Shown here: positions 40,870 to 53,700 of the stretch, piece by piece
Layout of the letters: the number at the start of each line of letters is the position of its first letter
How positions within the stretch are numbered: position 1 is the first letter of the stretch
Source: Aquila chrysaetos chrysaetos
Lineage: Eukaryota > Chordata > Aves > Accipitriformes > Accipitridae
Length of the DNA stretch: 64,000 nucleotides
Reading direction: 5' to 3'
NCBI RefSeq assembly: GCF_900496995.4
Contig: NC_044004.1
Coordinates: 82,281,538-82,345,537 of the forward strand
The notes under the pieces: generated by a model
Databases searched by the model: none
What the model was told of the DNA's origin: nothing
The model's input: the letters and a program-made list of their open reading frames with translations, nothing else
Made by a program: the position numbers and the translations under genes

Positions 40870-43130
40870 CCGCAGCGTCGCAGGGCAGGCGGCAGCGTCA
40901 GCCTCTGTGCAGGCAGGCCGGCTTCTTCCTGGGGCTCCTGCGTCTGTCCCTGTGTAGGGAGACATGTGGGACAATCAGCTCCTGGCACCACAGCCGGGAC
41001 CAAAGAGCCCCCGAGCTGCTGCCCCTGCAAACCTGCTGCCTCCCGGGCACGGGCAGCTCTGCCCGGCCCCTCGCCAGGGCTTTCGGCAGCGTCTCGCCGG
41101 TGCCACACACCCACGATGGGAGGGGAGGGAGAGACGGGGATGGGACACCAGAAACTTCTCCCCAGGAGAGCGGGCAAGAGCCAGGAGCTGGCTGAAAACC
41201 CCCCGCACCCCATGCAGCGGCAGCAGCAGCAGCGGCGGCACAGACCGACAACCGGCAACCCCGGGGCTGGGGCCGGCACCGCACCAGTGCCAGCGGGGTC
41301 TGGGCCTGACCCCAGCAGCTCCTGCACCCCCAAAAGCACAGCACCGACCTGCCTGGCCCTGGCTCGGGGTGTGCTGCGGGAACGGGACCCGTGGGCCCCC
41401 CCAGGCTCCCCCTGCACCCATGGGGGGAACAACCATCGAGGTTGAACAACCCGAGGGATGCGCGCCGGGACCCCTCCTTCCCCCCAAAGGCACCCACCCT
41501 CCCCGTCCCTCGGCCGGCAGGACGAGGGGCAAAGCCAACACGCCCCGAGCACAAAACCGCCCCCGGAGCTCCGGCCGGGCCCAGCTCCCTCGCACCCGCT
41601 CCGTCCTGGCACCCCCAGGACACGGCGGCCCCCGTGAACCCGCTCCCACAGCCAGGGACAGGACCCCCGCCTGCCCCTCCATCCCCAGGGACCCGGCCCG
41701 GCACCGGCGATCCCCCAGGCCCCGCCGGCACAGCCGGCCACGGGAGCCGAGCGCCCCGGTCCCGCCGCACGGCTCCGCTCGGTCGCCGCTTCGGGACACT
41801 CGCCTCACCGGGCACGTCCTCCCCGCCGGCGTCCTCCAGCCCTGGGGGCCGCGCTCCTCGCCCGGGGGTCGGGACGAGCCGTGTCTCCACGCACCGGCAC
41901 AGCCACGCTGCAAGCACCGGGACGGCCGTCGGTCCTCGTTCCCGGCCAGGTTGGCTTCACCATCTCACCGACGGGGCTGTGGGAGCCGGTGTGGGTCCCT
42001 GGAGCGGCCTCTGCTCCCACCGCAGTGCGTTTTGAGCTGAAAAAAGAAGGTTTTCAGCCGAAGCAGGGCTTCGTGCAAGGCCCAGAGCCGCCCCCAGGTC
42101 CTTGCCGTAGCGAGGATAACGCCGGGCAGGCCCCAAGGGCTGAACCCCAGTGGAAACCAGTTCACCCCAGCAGCAGGTCCCACACTCACCGGTCTGAGCT
42201 CTCCCTGGCTCCAGCAGAGGAGGGGTCCGTCCTGCCGGCAGCTGCTCCGGGAAAGAGCTGGGGAGAAGAAACCAGCCGGCGCCTGTGCCGGGAGGAGGGG
42301 ACCTGGCCACAGGAGGGATCACCGGCCGCCCCGGGAGACCCCCAGCCCCGCCGGGTCCCTGTCTTGCCCAGGTCCCGGGTGGGAGATGCGGCGTGCGGAG
42401 CCCCCACGGCCGGTCGCCGGGTCACGGTTCAAGCGGAGGCTGATCCCTCGGTGGAAACGGGGAGCTGCCGGGGACCCCCAGCCCCACAGGCTGAGCTGCA
42501 GCCGCTGCCCCCCCCCCCCACCCGGAGAGGGCACCCCGGAGGGTCGGTGCCCAAACCCACCGGGAAACTCACCGGGCACCCACGGGGGGTCCCGCACCGG
42601 GGGGGAGAGGGAAAGGGACCACCGGCCCGCGGCTGCCAGGGCAGGCAGCGACGGCAGCTCCTGCCGCTGGGAAAGCCGGGGACCCGCAGCCAGCCGGTGC
42701 CGGCCCCGGTCCCCCGTGGGTGCCGGCAGGAGCCCCCCCCCCCCGCCGAGAGCCGGGGGGTCCGGCCCCGGGAGGGGACGGGGCAGCCCCCGCTGGCCGG
42801 TGCCCCCGCTCCCCCACCGGAGCCCGCCCGCGGCGGCGGGGGGAGAAGGGCCCCGGCTCGCCCCGTTCGGCCCCGGTTTTCACCCGTTTCCCCGCAGTTT
42901 CGCCCGGTTTCCCTCGCCCTGCACCGGAGGCGCCGGTGTCCTCTCGACCCCGGGAGCAGCCGCGGAGCGGGCGGGACCCGGGCGTGGCGGGGAAGCGGCC
43001 CCCAGCCCAGCAGGGACCGCGCCGGCCGGGGGACCGGGACCGGCACCGGGACGCCGATCCCGCTCCCGCCGCCGCCGCCGCCGCCGCCGCCGCGCCGGTC
43101 TCCGCGACGACGGCGCCCCCTGGCGGGCGC
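40870..43130. other. CpG-rich block, possible promoter region, no gene recognised
   Basis: About 2.2 kb of GC- and CpG-rich DNA with many C and G runs and a GCC trinucleotide repeat at about 43,064-43,096. Long frames overlap on both strands without domain content. It may contain a promoter for an unannotated transcript, but no start site or spliced exon could be supported. Confidence 0.4.
43111..43126 (-). promoter_or_regulatory. CTCF-like binding site
   Basis: The minus strand reads CCGCCAGGGGGCGCCG, one substitution from the classic CCACCAGGGGGCGC core. It lies just right of a GCC repeat near the right end of the GC-rich block. A strong match to a known motif; occupancy is inference. Confidence 0.5.
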
Positions 43131-43199
43131 GGGGAGGTTTTGAAGTCTCGGAGGGGGCTGCCGCGCCCCTGCCGCCGCCGAGGCACGTGACTGCGGGTG

Positions 43200-43432
43200 T
43201 GGCCGCGTGGGCGGGGCCTGACTCGGGGCGTGGCCGGCTGTCCCAGGTGCGAGCGGGGCCGGTGTTTGTGGGGCCGAAGCCCGAGGCCGCGTTGGGGGGG
43301 GGGGGAGGCGGGGTGTGTGTGTGGGGGGGTGTTTTGGGGGGCTGAGGGGTGTTGGGGGCCCTGGGTTAGGTGTTGGGCAGTGGGGGGGAGGTGGGGGGGG
43401 GGGGCTAGTGGGTGTTGGGGGCTGGGGGAGGG
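43200..43432. repeat. GC-rich then G-rich lead-in to repeat copy 2
   Basis: A short CpG-rich stretch (GTGGCCGCGTGGGCGGGGCC) followed by G runs and GTGTTGGGG motifs. The CCTGGGTTAGGTGTTGGGCA segment near 43,360 resembles the one near 40,023. Confidence 0.5.
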
Positions 43433-43576
43433 GTTGGGTGGGGGGTGGGCAGGGTGCGTGGACCCCCCACCGGAGGTGGGGGTCCGGTCGCGTTGGTCCC
43501 CGAAGCTTGGGAGGCTGGCATGCACCAGGCCGAATTAAATGTCTGAGATAGTCTCTGGGGGAAAAGGTGCTTTTCA
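43433..43576. repeat. Near-identical direct repeat, copy 2
   Basis: Same sequence and orientation as 40,145-40,287, about 3.29 kb further right, with two differences seen over about 143 bp. Beyond CTTTTCA the two copies diverge at once. Confidence 0.85.
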
Positions 43577-44050
43577 GACCCTCAACAGCATCTTGGAGTC
43601 CTGCCCTATTCAACATCTGTACAATGCCCAGAAGAGTTATTAACTAATTAGTTAATAATTATTCAGTATTAAAATGTGATGTTAATATTCAGCGGATGCG
43701 TTACAGCCTGTAACAAAGGGAGCAGAAGGTGTCATCAGCTCATGCTGGACCTGCACCGAGGTTCAACAGCCTCGATTTCCACCCTTTTTTCAGTACTTAT
43801 ACACCACCTTCAGTATTGATAAGCTAAATATTCCTAATATATTCAGCATGAACTTTTAACATTCGTACTGAAGGAGTGGGAAAGATTTACACCCTCACAA
43901 AAGGCTCTTTCCAGCGCTGAAAGACAAGCAGTGCCGAGCTTGCCGCTCCTCAGCCGTGTTTGGTGCCGGGGGTCCCAACCCACCTGGGAACGCGCAACAG
44001 GGGCTGAAAGGGGGAGGCGCAGGGAAAGGACACCCCGGTCACGCTCTTTG
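43577..44050. other. AT-rich unique DNA between the GC block and FREM2
   Basis: Composition switches abruptly from GC-rich to AT-rich. It contains the perfect palindrome listed separately. No exon was recognised. Confidence 0.5.
43637..43658. repeat. Perfect 22-bp AT-rich palindrome
   Basis: TTATTAACTAA followed directly by TTAGTTAATAA, each the reverse complement of the other with no spacer. It sits about 60 bases right of repeat copy 2. Confidence 0.8.
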
Positions 44051-44068
44051 TCAGGTTTATAGTCAAAC

Positions 44069-44074
44069 TTTATT
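44069..44074 (-). promoter_or_regulatory. Candidate distal polyadenylation signal of the FREM2-type gene
   Basis: TTTATT on the + strand (AATAAA on the minus strand) about 630 bases downstream of the FREM2-type stop. A nearer AATAAA lies at 44,626-44,631, about 70 bases after the stop. Either could be used. Confidence 0.4.
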
Positions 44075-44701
44075 CTCTGGCGTGCGCTGAGACAGTACAG
44101 TTAACACCCCATGTGACAATTCATGTCCCTGCCACCCCCTCCCCACGGCCAGCACCACCCCAAAATGAACCTCCCAACCCCTAAAGACCGAGCACCGGGT
44201 TTGCCGTTTGTTTTTCTGTAGTGTTTTGCCTCGTTTTAAGAAGCAAACCAAGGCCGCTCGCCTTGGGTGTTAAACGCGGAGATGTTGCCCTTCTTGCTTT
44301 GCTCCCCAGCGAGGCGGGGAAGCGACCCCGGGAGCAGGGGGTCCCGGCTGACGCAGAGCCACCCCCTCCACGCCGGGTGGGGGACGTACAATGTCCCCAC
44401 GATGCCCCGCCACGAAGGTGCGGGTCTCCCCGGGCCACCCTGGGCGAAGCGGCAGAGCCGGAGCGGGAGGAGTGTGGTGGGGGCGCGGGTGGAGAACTCT
44501 GCCCGGCCTGGCTCCAGCGGTGCTGTGCAATGGGGCAGCTCAGCCGGGAGCAGAGGTGAGCTAGAGCCACTCCTCCTCCTCCTCCTCACAAGAGTATAAA
44601 AATACCAGCATAACTTTTCTTAGCTTTTATTTTTTTTCAGATTATTCCTTTTTTTTTTACAATTTATAAAAAGCTTTTACCAAACCAAAGGGTGTGCTGC
44701 A

Positions 44702-47700
44702 TTAAACTTCCGTTCCGTCGTGCAAATTGCTGTGGACTTTGACTTCCAAGTTCACCTGCTTCACCTTCCTGCCTTTCCCCTCGCAGACGCCCCCGGTCTC
44801 CCTCAATATATTGATGTTCCTCACGGTGCAGTACCGGCCGTCCAGGGACTTCTCGGCGCCCCTGGGCAGCTCCACCTTGGTGTTCAGGGGATGCTCCTCC
44901 GGGGCGGCTCTGGCAGCCTCCCGCTTCCTCCTCAGCTTCCGACATTTCCTGGTGAGGAGGCAAACTCCCGAAAGCACCAGCAGCAGCAGGGTGACGGCAG
45001 CGAAGGCGCTCCCCAGGGAAGCGCCCGTTTGAGATAAGGAGGCTGCGACGGCGGCTTCCTCCCTCTCCAAGATCAGCGACTTCATGTTGGTGCCGTTCTT
45101 GATCTGGTCGCCTTCATTGTCGTAGATCAAGGAGTCGTCCAGGATCAGCCTGCCGTCGCTATCGACCAAGTCCCTGCGGCCGCGTTTCCAGCGGCGAGTG
45201 AGGGATCGCTGAACGCGAGGCCCCGCCATGCTCTCCGGGCCAATTACGTAGATGACTTGAAGGTACCACTGGTGTCCAGCTTCCACCTGTCAGAAAGGGA
45301 AGACATGCACACAGGAAATTTTAACTACAGCTTTTAGATTTTGTTACGTAAAGGTAGAGCTGGTTGCATTTTTTTGTCCCGTTTCTTGACTCCTGCAAAT
45401 ACCAACAAAAAAGCTCAGTGTGTTTTTATGAGCACCTGCAATAGTATTTACCACCAAGTGAGGTGTTCGGTCTTGTTGTCTATCTTTGGCAACTGCAATA
45501 ATTAATTTAGGAATATTAATAATATGTTTTTAAAGAGCTTCTTTCCTGAGTGTTTTGGAAAAAAAAAGTCTTAATCACCAGAATAAATTCCTCCATTTTC
45601 TGTGCTGGAGTTCGCTTCTTAACTGGCTCCACCATTAATTTATGGTACAATCCTAGCAATGCCAAGAAGCCCCTTAAGCAAACAGAGGTCGCTAAGAGGG
45701 CTTCTCTGGGGAGGGACAAAAAACCCCAGAAATCAGGATATAAAATTCTGCCCTCGATCAAGAGTTTCCTCTGGCCCCCTCCTGTTGCTGCCACGATCTG
45801 CTCGGCTCCTCCGAGTCTTGTACTCGCCAGCCTCTGCGGACAGAGAGGAACCGCAGCCAGAGGTCACCTGCCCCTGTAATTGGGAAGGGGTGCGGAGAGC
45901 TCTGAGCTGCGGCTACCTTCAGAGGAAGCGACAGCACCGTGTGCGCGCTCCACCGCCGAACAGAGACTCTCATCTCCCACCTCGCCTTTATACCCAGGCA
46001 AATCGAGGAGAGGCCTGCTACAGTACGATCTGCAAACGCGGATGATCACGTGTACGTGAGGCCACCTCGCTTCACGGAGGCCATGTTGCGGGTGGGTGTG
46101 GAGGCAGCGCGTCCCACCACGCCATCAGAAAAGTTGGTTGAGGGTTGCCATTAAACTGCAGAAGGCTGCAAGACCTACCTTAGCATGAATTTGGTTTCTC
46201 TAGGCGGCGTCAGGGCCAGAGCCTACAGCTCACAAAGTATTTGGGACACCCTGGACAGAGAAGTGAGTTTGGGGCTACCGATATCACTTGGTACGTACCT
46301 TGTAGAGAGCATCCACCTTGAGAGTAAATCCGTCGACTCCCGGCATGCTGCTTACCGAATGAAACTCAGACAGTTCGGAAGCAAAGTGGGCATCGAAAGG
46401 CACATCGTGGAAATACTTATCCGTCACTTCTGGTTGGTTTCGGTCCTGGAAATGAGAGAGGCGTTATGAAGAGAAGTGCATGCTGTCACCTTTCCAAAGA
46501 GGAGCCAGAAGCCAGGTCACTAAATAACACCTGTGTACTGCTGCAGAAATCGAATCCAAATGCCCAGTCTCCACACCTACCTGTGGGCATGGACATTTCT
46601 TTAAACGCGTAGCTTACCGCACAGAAAATGTTTATGACCTATATGATTTGTAGAGGCTTCATACTGGTTTAGCACTGATTGTGACAGTATTAGGTTTGTA
46701 GAGGTGAAGATCAGGAGAGGAGTTTAACCAGCCTGCTCAAATACGCATGCTGAACTAACTAATACCATTAACATTCCCCTCGTCCTGTGAGTGGTAACAG
46801 GGCTGCCAGTGAGGACGCTGGCAAATGTTAACTACAAAGCATGTAAGAAGAACTGAACGCATCTTGGGAGCTAGTCGTAGATTTATACAAGAAGAATCTC
46901 TGTGTAACTCTAAATCTCCCTTTATATGATGCCAGTTCTGACAATTCCAAGCCATAGTATAAGCAGAGATCAAGGGAAATTTTTAAGTTTGCTACATCAC
47001 TTCTTTTTCTTCCTAATTTGTGGTTTGGTTTTTTTTGTTTTTTTTTAGACTAAGAAATACTCATGGATAAAGACGGAGGAAAAAGAGATCTTAGCTTCAT
47101 GGTTTGCACCTGTCTGCCCCGTACTGCAAAGATCCACCACATTTCACTTCTCATCCCTCTGTAGTCAGAATCTGTTGGTAGTCGGGGGAAAAAAAACAAA
47201 CAGAAAGCAGAAGCAGAGGACATTTTTGCAAACCAGTACTTCAGACCCCTCACAGACAAGGGAAGTGTTTAGCACAGGCATCAAGCTTTATTCTGGCTCT
47301 GGTTTTCTGTGGCTGCACAAAGGTGCAGGTGGCTGGGAGGGCGGCAGGGTCTGCCTGGAGACTCCGCAGGATGTTGCAGGGTTTGGGGGTGCTTGGGGAA
47401 GTCAAACAGAAAGACAGCAGTGCTATGTCACCTGGGACAGTCAGGCTAGAGAGAACTTGCGGACCGAAATAGCTAATACGAGCTAAATATCAGTACGTGC
47501 AGTGCCTCCCCGCAAGTAGGAAGGCCATTTAGTTCCCGGGTCTGTTAGGTCAGCAAGAGGCTGAGAGACCAGACTTCTCTGGACATGACCACACACAATC
47601 CTGGCCATGGCAGTTTCGTCCACAGCAGAAAACTTACCAAGAGCAGAAATCGGTGTTTCAGGTGCTTGTTGGGTTGAATACAGCCATACTGGGGCCCCTC

Positions 47701-50700
47701 GTTATAGACGGTGCCCGTTGGGTCAAAGAAAGGCACGTAGCCATCCTTGCCTGTACACAGATAGACTTTTTCCAACTGCAGTTTGTAAGCGGCATTTAGG
47801 TTTTGTTCGGGGTTCCAGAGCACGCGGCCGTACAGGATTTGCCCTGAGGAGGTTGGGAGAAAAACGGTCCGGTTAAATTCTCCAATTCAACAAGAGAACC
47901 ACTGTTAGAGCCAAATGCACCAAACTACACATGGCTCTGGGTTTTGATTTGTGTGTGCAGATGACAAAACACCGTGCCAGAGCACACTCTTGTCTTGTCG
48001 TGCTGTTACACGGCTGTAACGTGCTCAAAATGCCATTTGTTGCTGTAGAAGAGGCAAAGCCAAATCTGGGTTTTACCCTTCTCTTTCAGAGCAATGGAAG
48101 TTGTGAAGACGGAATCATTAGGTACAAGCAGAAATGGAAAGAAAAAGAAAATAAATCCTACCCTTTGAAAAAGCCCCTTTGTAATCCATTTCTGCCAGAG
48201 ACATTTCGGATTTGGTGGGGTCCATCAGAAACACCTTCTCATTGTTACAGAGCTGAAACTCTGTGTTTAGGGAGTAGACGACAGGAACTGGGCGGTTGGT
48301 CTGCTGGAAGGCAATCGGGATCAAAAATCTAAAATTGGGACAGGAAAGGAAAAAGGAGAGGTTTAGTTTGGATGCACCTGAAGTTACATGCTGGTGACCT
48401 ACACAGTCTGCTTCACCTTTCTTCCCTCCTGCTTTACTATTTTTAGTCTAGCAGCCCGTACTACGGTGGTATTCAACCCAAGATGACTTGTTGCCCCTCA
48501 CCCTGCCCCAGTTTTCCCGTAATGGTGCAGCGCTCTGCATGACCAGCTGAAGCCTCCTCCCAACAGGTTTCATTTTCTTTCTGTCTGGGGACAACCGAAG
48601 GCTACGCGGGCTTCTGCAGCCCCGAGGCTGAAAACGGTGGGCTGAGACGTACGACAGCCCAGGACAGCCCCTGGCAAAGACACATGCCTTGTGCTCGGGA
48701 GTGACAGACCCTGCCGTGCTACAGGCTGTCTGGAGCACCCCGACCGCCAGCCCAGCCCAGAAATCTTTCAGGTCTCGGTTGTAGGGGGACTCCTGAGCCA
48801 AAGGGGAGGTTCCTCCCCTCCCCTTTTCCCTTTTCCCTTCTCCCTTTTCCCTTCTCCTTTCCCTTCCAGCGTGCCACACGCCTGCTGGACCACAAAAACA
48901 ACCCGAACGGGCTGCAACTGTCCTGCTGCCATGATGATGGGGACTCCTTACCGCTCAGGAGCGTGAGCTGTACAGGGCAGGGGCTTGTCTCCAGGCTCTA
49001 TCCACGGCTGTGTGGGCTGCACAGTACAGGGGATTAAGAAGATAGTGTACTCTCCAGAGTAGTCCTTCCTGGGAACAGACAGGAGACACTGCGGTCACCA
49101 AATGAGACTCCAAGCTATTCACCTAGCTGATGTGTTTGCTTAACATCCACCGTTTTCTAATTAATGTAAGCAGGCAAGACAAAGTTCATAGCAGGACCTC
49201 TCCCTCATCCCAGAAATCTCCAGCAGTTGCAGGAGGGACAAATTTGACCTGCGGCGTTTAATCTGACTCTCTGTGCAAGGAGCACAGACTGTAAGAATGA
49301 ACAGTCACAGACAGAGCTACTAATGAGAAGCAATTTCTTAAAACAGCGAACCAAGTATTTCTAGATCCTTATATACCTACCTCCACCAAGCATAGCACTA
49401 CTGATTAAGCCAGTCGTGGACGTAAAATCCTGCTTTTAACTTGCAGACTGCAAGACAACCTTGAATACATTGTCCCCTCTGGTATCTACCTACCCATTGG
49501 CTTAATTGCTAGAAAAATGCACGTACAAGGAGATGAACTGATTTTCCCCTCTAATACAACCAGTAGAGGAGCGTTTTCAGCCCTGACAGCGGCTTCCTGC
49601 GTGCTCTAGCTCTAAGCCCTTGAACAAGGCTGGCTCCTGACAGCTCCACACTATGGCTGTGGGTGCTGAAAGGGCAACAGGGATTGCTCTCTCAGGCCTG
49701 GACTTGAAACTGCTTCGCCACTGCTGTTAACTACATGCACGTTCATTGCTTAAGGAGAACATTGGGCTGTGGGAAGCTGCTGAAGGTGGCTGAACCCACA
49801 GTCCTCACCTGTTGTAGGAGCTGGTTGCTCTCCAGAGCTGGTAGGGAGAGTCAAAAGTCTGAGCGCTCCACAGCAGTTGCAAGTCAAATTCGATCCCTCC
49901 CAGGTGGTCTGGAGTCATTAAGAAAGACTTGACATCTGGCAGGCTGTGGTGCTCCATTACAAAAAGCCCTGGGGTGAGGACAAAGAGGTGACGGATGAGG
50001 CAGAGTACGGGGACACCCCACGTTGCACACCTCAGCACAGAGGGACACTGCTACCCGTGTTTTCAGAACAGATCTGTATCTGTAGGCTGATTTCTTCCTC
50101 TATCAGGACTAATGCTCTCACCTCTGAACTTGGCCTGTGTCTTGAACTCGATAACCAGCCGGCCATCCTCGCGGATGTAGATCCTGATTATCTGCAGCCG
50201 GGCTGAGAGAACGCTGTCCGTCTGAATCCCTGCACAGTGCAGCAAGAACAAAGTCACTGGGGAGGCCACACAGCACAGTTGGTCCTCAGGTGGGCTCTCT
50301 CAGCCCCACGTAGCTCCAGAAGCATTTGAGAGAACTCCAAAAAGGCATGGTTTAATTGGGATCATCCTCCAGTGAGTCAGCTATACACTTCCTCCATTAT
50401 CCACATGTGCCTCCTAAGTCTCACTCAAGCATAAAGGAAGTAAATATACTGAGCTCCCCTCTATGATTAGCCTGTGAATGTAACTTACTTTACCTAATAA
50501 GTTGTCGATAATTGTTTCTGGGTGCTCCTGGCCTTAATTCCTGAGTGGCCCTCCCTGACAAAGCTCTGCGAGTCCCTCCTCTACAATACTTAGTGTCACC
50601 ACTGGCAGAATAAAATCCAAGGTGAGGCATTGTCTGTTCCTCATAGCCCTTTGAGCAGCAATACTGCTCAAGGCTGCAGGCACGGGTTCACGGCACACAC

Positions 50701-53700
50701 GGGCTCCAAATATTATGGGAAAGGAAACAGAAGACTCGCAGGTGCAGGATAAACCACATGGACGCACAGATTTTACGTCTTGGATGTAACCACCACAGAG
50801 GATAGGAACGATTTAGGGCTCGCCTCTGGGAGTGCTGCTGTTTTGACTAACAAGGGGATACTATGGGAAAAAGTCCATCCGTGAGAGCCAGGAGGCTGAG
50901 GAACGTGACTGCAGCTCCCACACAAGAATCACTGAAAAGTGTCGGAGAAATCACTCCAAATATCCCACAGGGAGCAACCTCTTGCCTGGCTGTGGAGACT
51001 CTGATGAAGAGAGAGCTCTTCTCCTGCAGCACTTTCCAGGCATCAGTGACAACCGTTCCCATTAACAGAGAGAGGCTGGGGGGAAATGACAGCCCCCTTG
51101 CTAAGCTTACACAAATGCAGGCATACCTGGACTCAGCCTGCACACCCTTTACTTCAGTGAGTGCTACCCATGCTCAGGACTGCGGTGGCAGTGCAGAAAC
51201 TAAGGGAAAAAACGAGAACAAATCAATTCTCCTGTACCCCTTCAAATGCCTCAGACCTACCCGTCCTCCAGAGAACAGTATCGTAGAAAAAGGAGAACTC
51301 CATCTCTGTGTGATGCTCAAGAGAAGCCCAACCTCTCGGCGCTGTCACGTAAATATAGGACACATAGAGTGGGACGTGGACTGTTAAGAAGGACTGAGCA
51401 GAGTCCCGTACCTGTCAATGAAACCCCCAAAAGGTGGTTATGCACCTTCCAAAGGAGAGACACTGGCCCAGACTCACAGCACCCACTGCATTTGCGATCT
51501 GCTCTGCAAATGGGGAAAAAAGCCAGAGTACCTGCAACAGAAGACTCCTTTTTAGTTCTGGACCATAGGTGTCTTAAACACAGGGAGGATAACGTGGGGA
51601 TGAAGTATTTCTGAAGCAATATAATGTCATTGCTCCATAAAGACTGAGCATTATTGGCAAATAATTAGCTGATTTGCAAAAAAGTTATTGCTGGACTGCC
51701 ATTTGAAAAATAACAAACAACTGCTGGCAAAAAGCATGCAAGCACAGAGTGCTCCTCACATACTACAAAACTCCTACAATTAAGTCACAGATGACTGTCT
51801 GAACTTTCTTTACCTTTACATGTAGGTACTTTAGACAAACCTGCATTTTAAATAAGGCTAAGCACTGAAGCACACTGGTGTCATGGTACAAAAGGAGCTG
51901 TGGCCACAACTTCACCTCAACCCCCTGCCCCAGTTTCCAATTCCATGAATTAAAAATAAGCACTTCTGCTTGCTCAGGACTGGCCCTAAGAGTATCTGAA
52001 ATACCACAGCTCTCTGGCTATATATACAGCATTTATTATCTGCAGAGCACAGCTGTACTCTGGAAGCCCCTGAGAGAGACATTCCAGACTGGTTGGTGCC
52101 AGTCTCCACTTACTAAATTATGCAGTTGTTCAGTTCAAGCAGCTTCTCTGGATTTCTGCAAATAATTGGAGCTATAAAAGGAAAGTTAACAAAGTATTCC
52201 AGACTGACAGGAATTGAAAGAGATGATGTTGGCCATAACAGTCTGACTGGGAATTTAATACAAGAACTTAACGAAGATGAAATACTCACTTAAGTGGGAT
52301 GTACATGTATAATCCATCCATGAGAGGGCAGTGAGACACATCTAGTAGCAAAAGCCACTATTTTATAGAAGAACATTTTTGGCTTTTTGTCTGCCAGTCG
52401 GTTAGTTAAGAAATTACTTAAAAATTCCCATGACCTCGCTCCACTGCGGAGTATGAACTGATGTGCCTCTGCTCTGTTCTTTGCTCATTTATATTGGCTA
52501 AGAATATAGTCAAAATTGTAAAAGAATAGAACACAGCTGAGAATGTTTTGTATTTCCAGTATATCCTTATATTTAAAAAAAAAATTTTACTGGCACTCTG
52601 AAGGTTAAGAGAATAAAACCTATGTTACCCCAAGAAAAATAAACGAATTGAGCGCATTTCACAAAGCACTGTTCTTTTCTAGGTCAAAGGGGGATAAAGC
52701 CATGTTCCAGTCGTACAAAGCGGAGCAGCAAATATACACGAACACAAAGCGGAAATTTACCTAAGAACTGAGAAAGATCTGGATTACATGGAACGAGTTT
52801 TGGATATGGCATCTCACCTGGAAGTCAGCGGTGACAGACCCCCCACAGACATCAATTAATTCAGTCATGTCATAATAGGCATCAAAAGTCCAAATGCAGC
52901 TCTTCAGGTTGAGGTGCTTATAAAGCTGGATCGTCTTCGGCTCTCTCACTGTGGGGTCAAACTGGTAAGGGCGGTCGTAGCCAGGACCGAGAATGATGCT
53001 GTCGTAGGTCACTTCATCCAGAAACCCTGCCTCTGGGATTAAGAGACATCAGGACAGTGATCACTCCAGATTTCAAAGAACGTGAGGCCAAGTACTGAGG
53101 TCCCATTTTCACTCTCAAATCACGTCAGTGACTTTTATTATATTAGGGACTTAACGGGCTCCTCCCCCTTCATTATCCTAGAGGTCAAACTGAATATACA
53201 TGGGTCTTCACAGGGGAAAATGTTATAGGAATGGGGAGAGAATCCTAAAAACCAGACTTCTGAACCTATCAATTAAAGGTTGAAGTTAAAGTTTAAGAAA
53301 TGCCGAACAGCTTGAGTATGAAATGAACAGAATGAATTACAACAACCCCCCGCCCACCCTGGAACAAGCATGGACCACATTATCCTTAGTGTCAGAGACA
53401 CACATTGCCTTTTTATTTCAGCTCTGCCATTTACTTCAGCAGTGAATTTGCTTTTGCTGTTTCTTGTTACCAGACGGGAGACCTCAGTGACAGAGACACA
53501 GTGATCCACTTCCTGTGGATCCCTCTCTAACCGCATGGATATCACAAGACAGATTTGAAAAGCAGAAAATCACCAGCACGGTGTGAACCTATAACCTTCT
53601 GGAACAGAGCAATGCTGCTTAAACCCATTATCTTTTAAACATTCCCATGCATCGCATCTCATCTTTAACGGGGCAACTCTGTTCACTGCTGTTAGTATAG

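Noticed and set aside
40491-43616. Long overlapping ORFs of 300-420 codons on both strands in the second CpG block
   Set aside because: Same GC-driven effect. Frames overlap in all directions and none looks like a protein family.
34622-44000. GTF2E2 or UBXN8 exons expected from 8p12 synteny
   Set aside because: No peptide resembling either protein was found on either strand.
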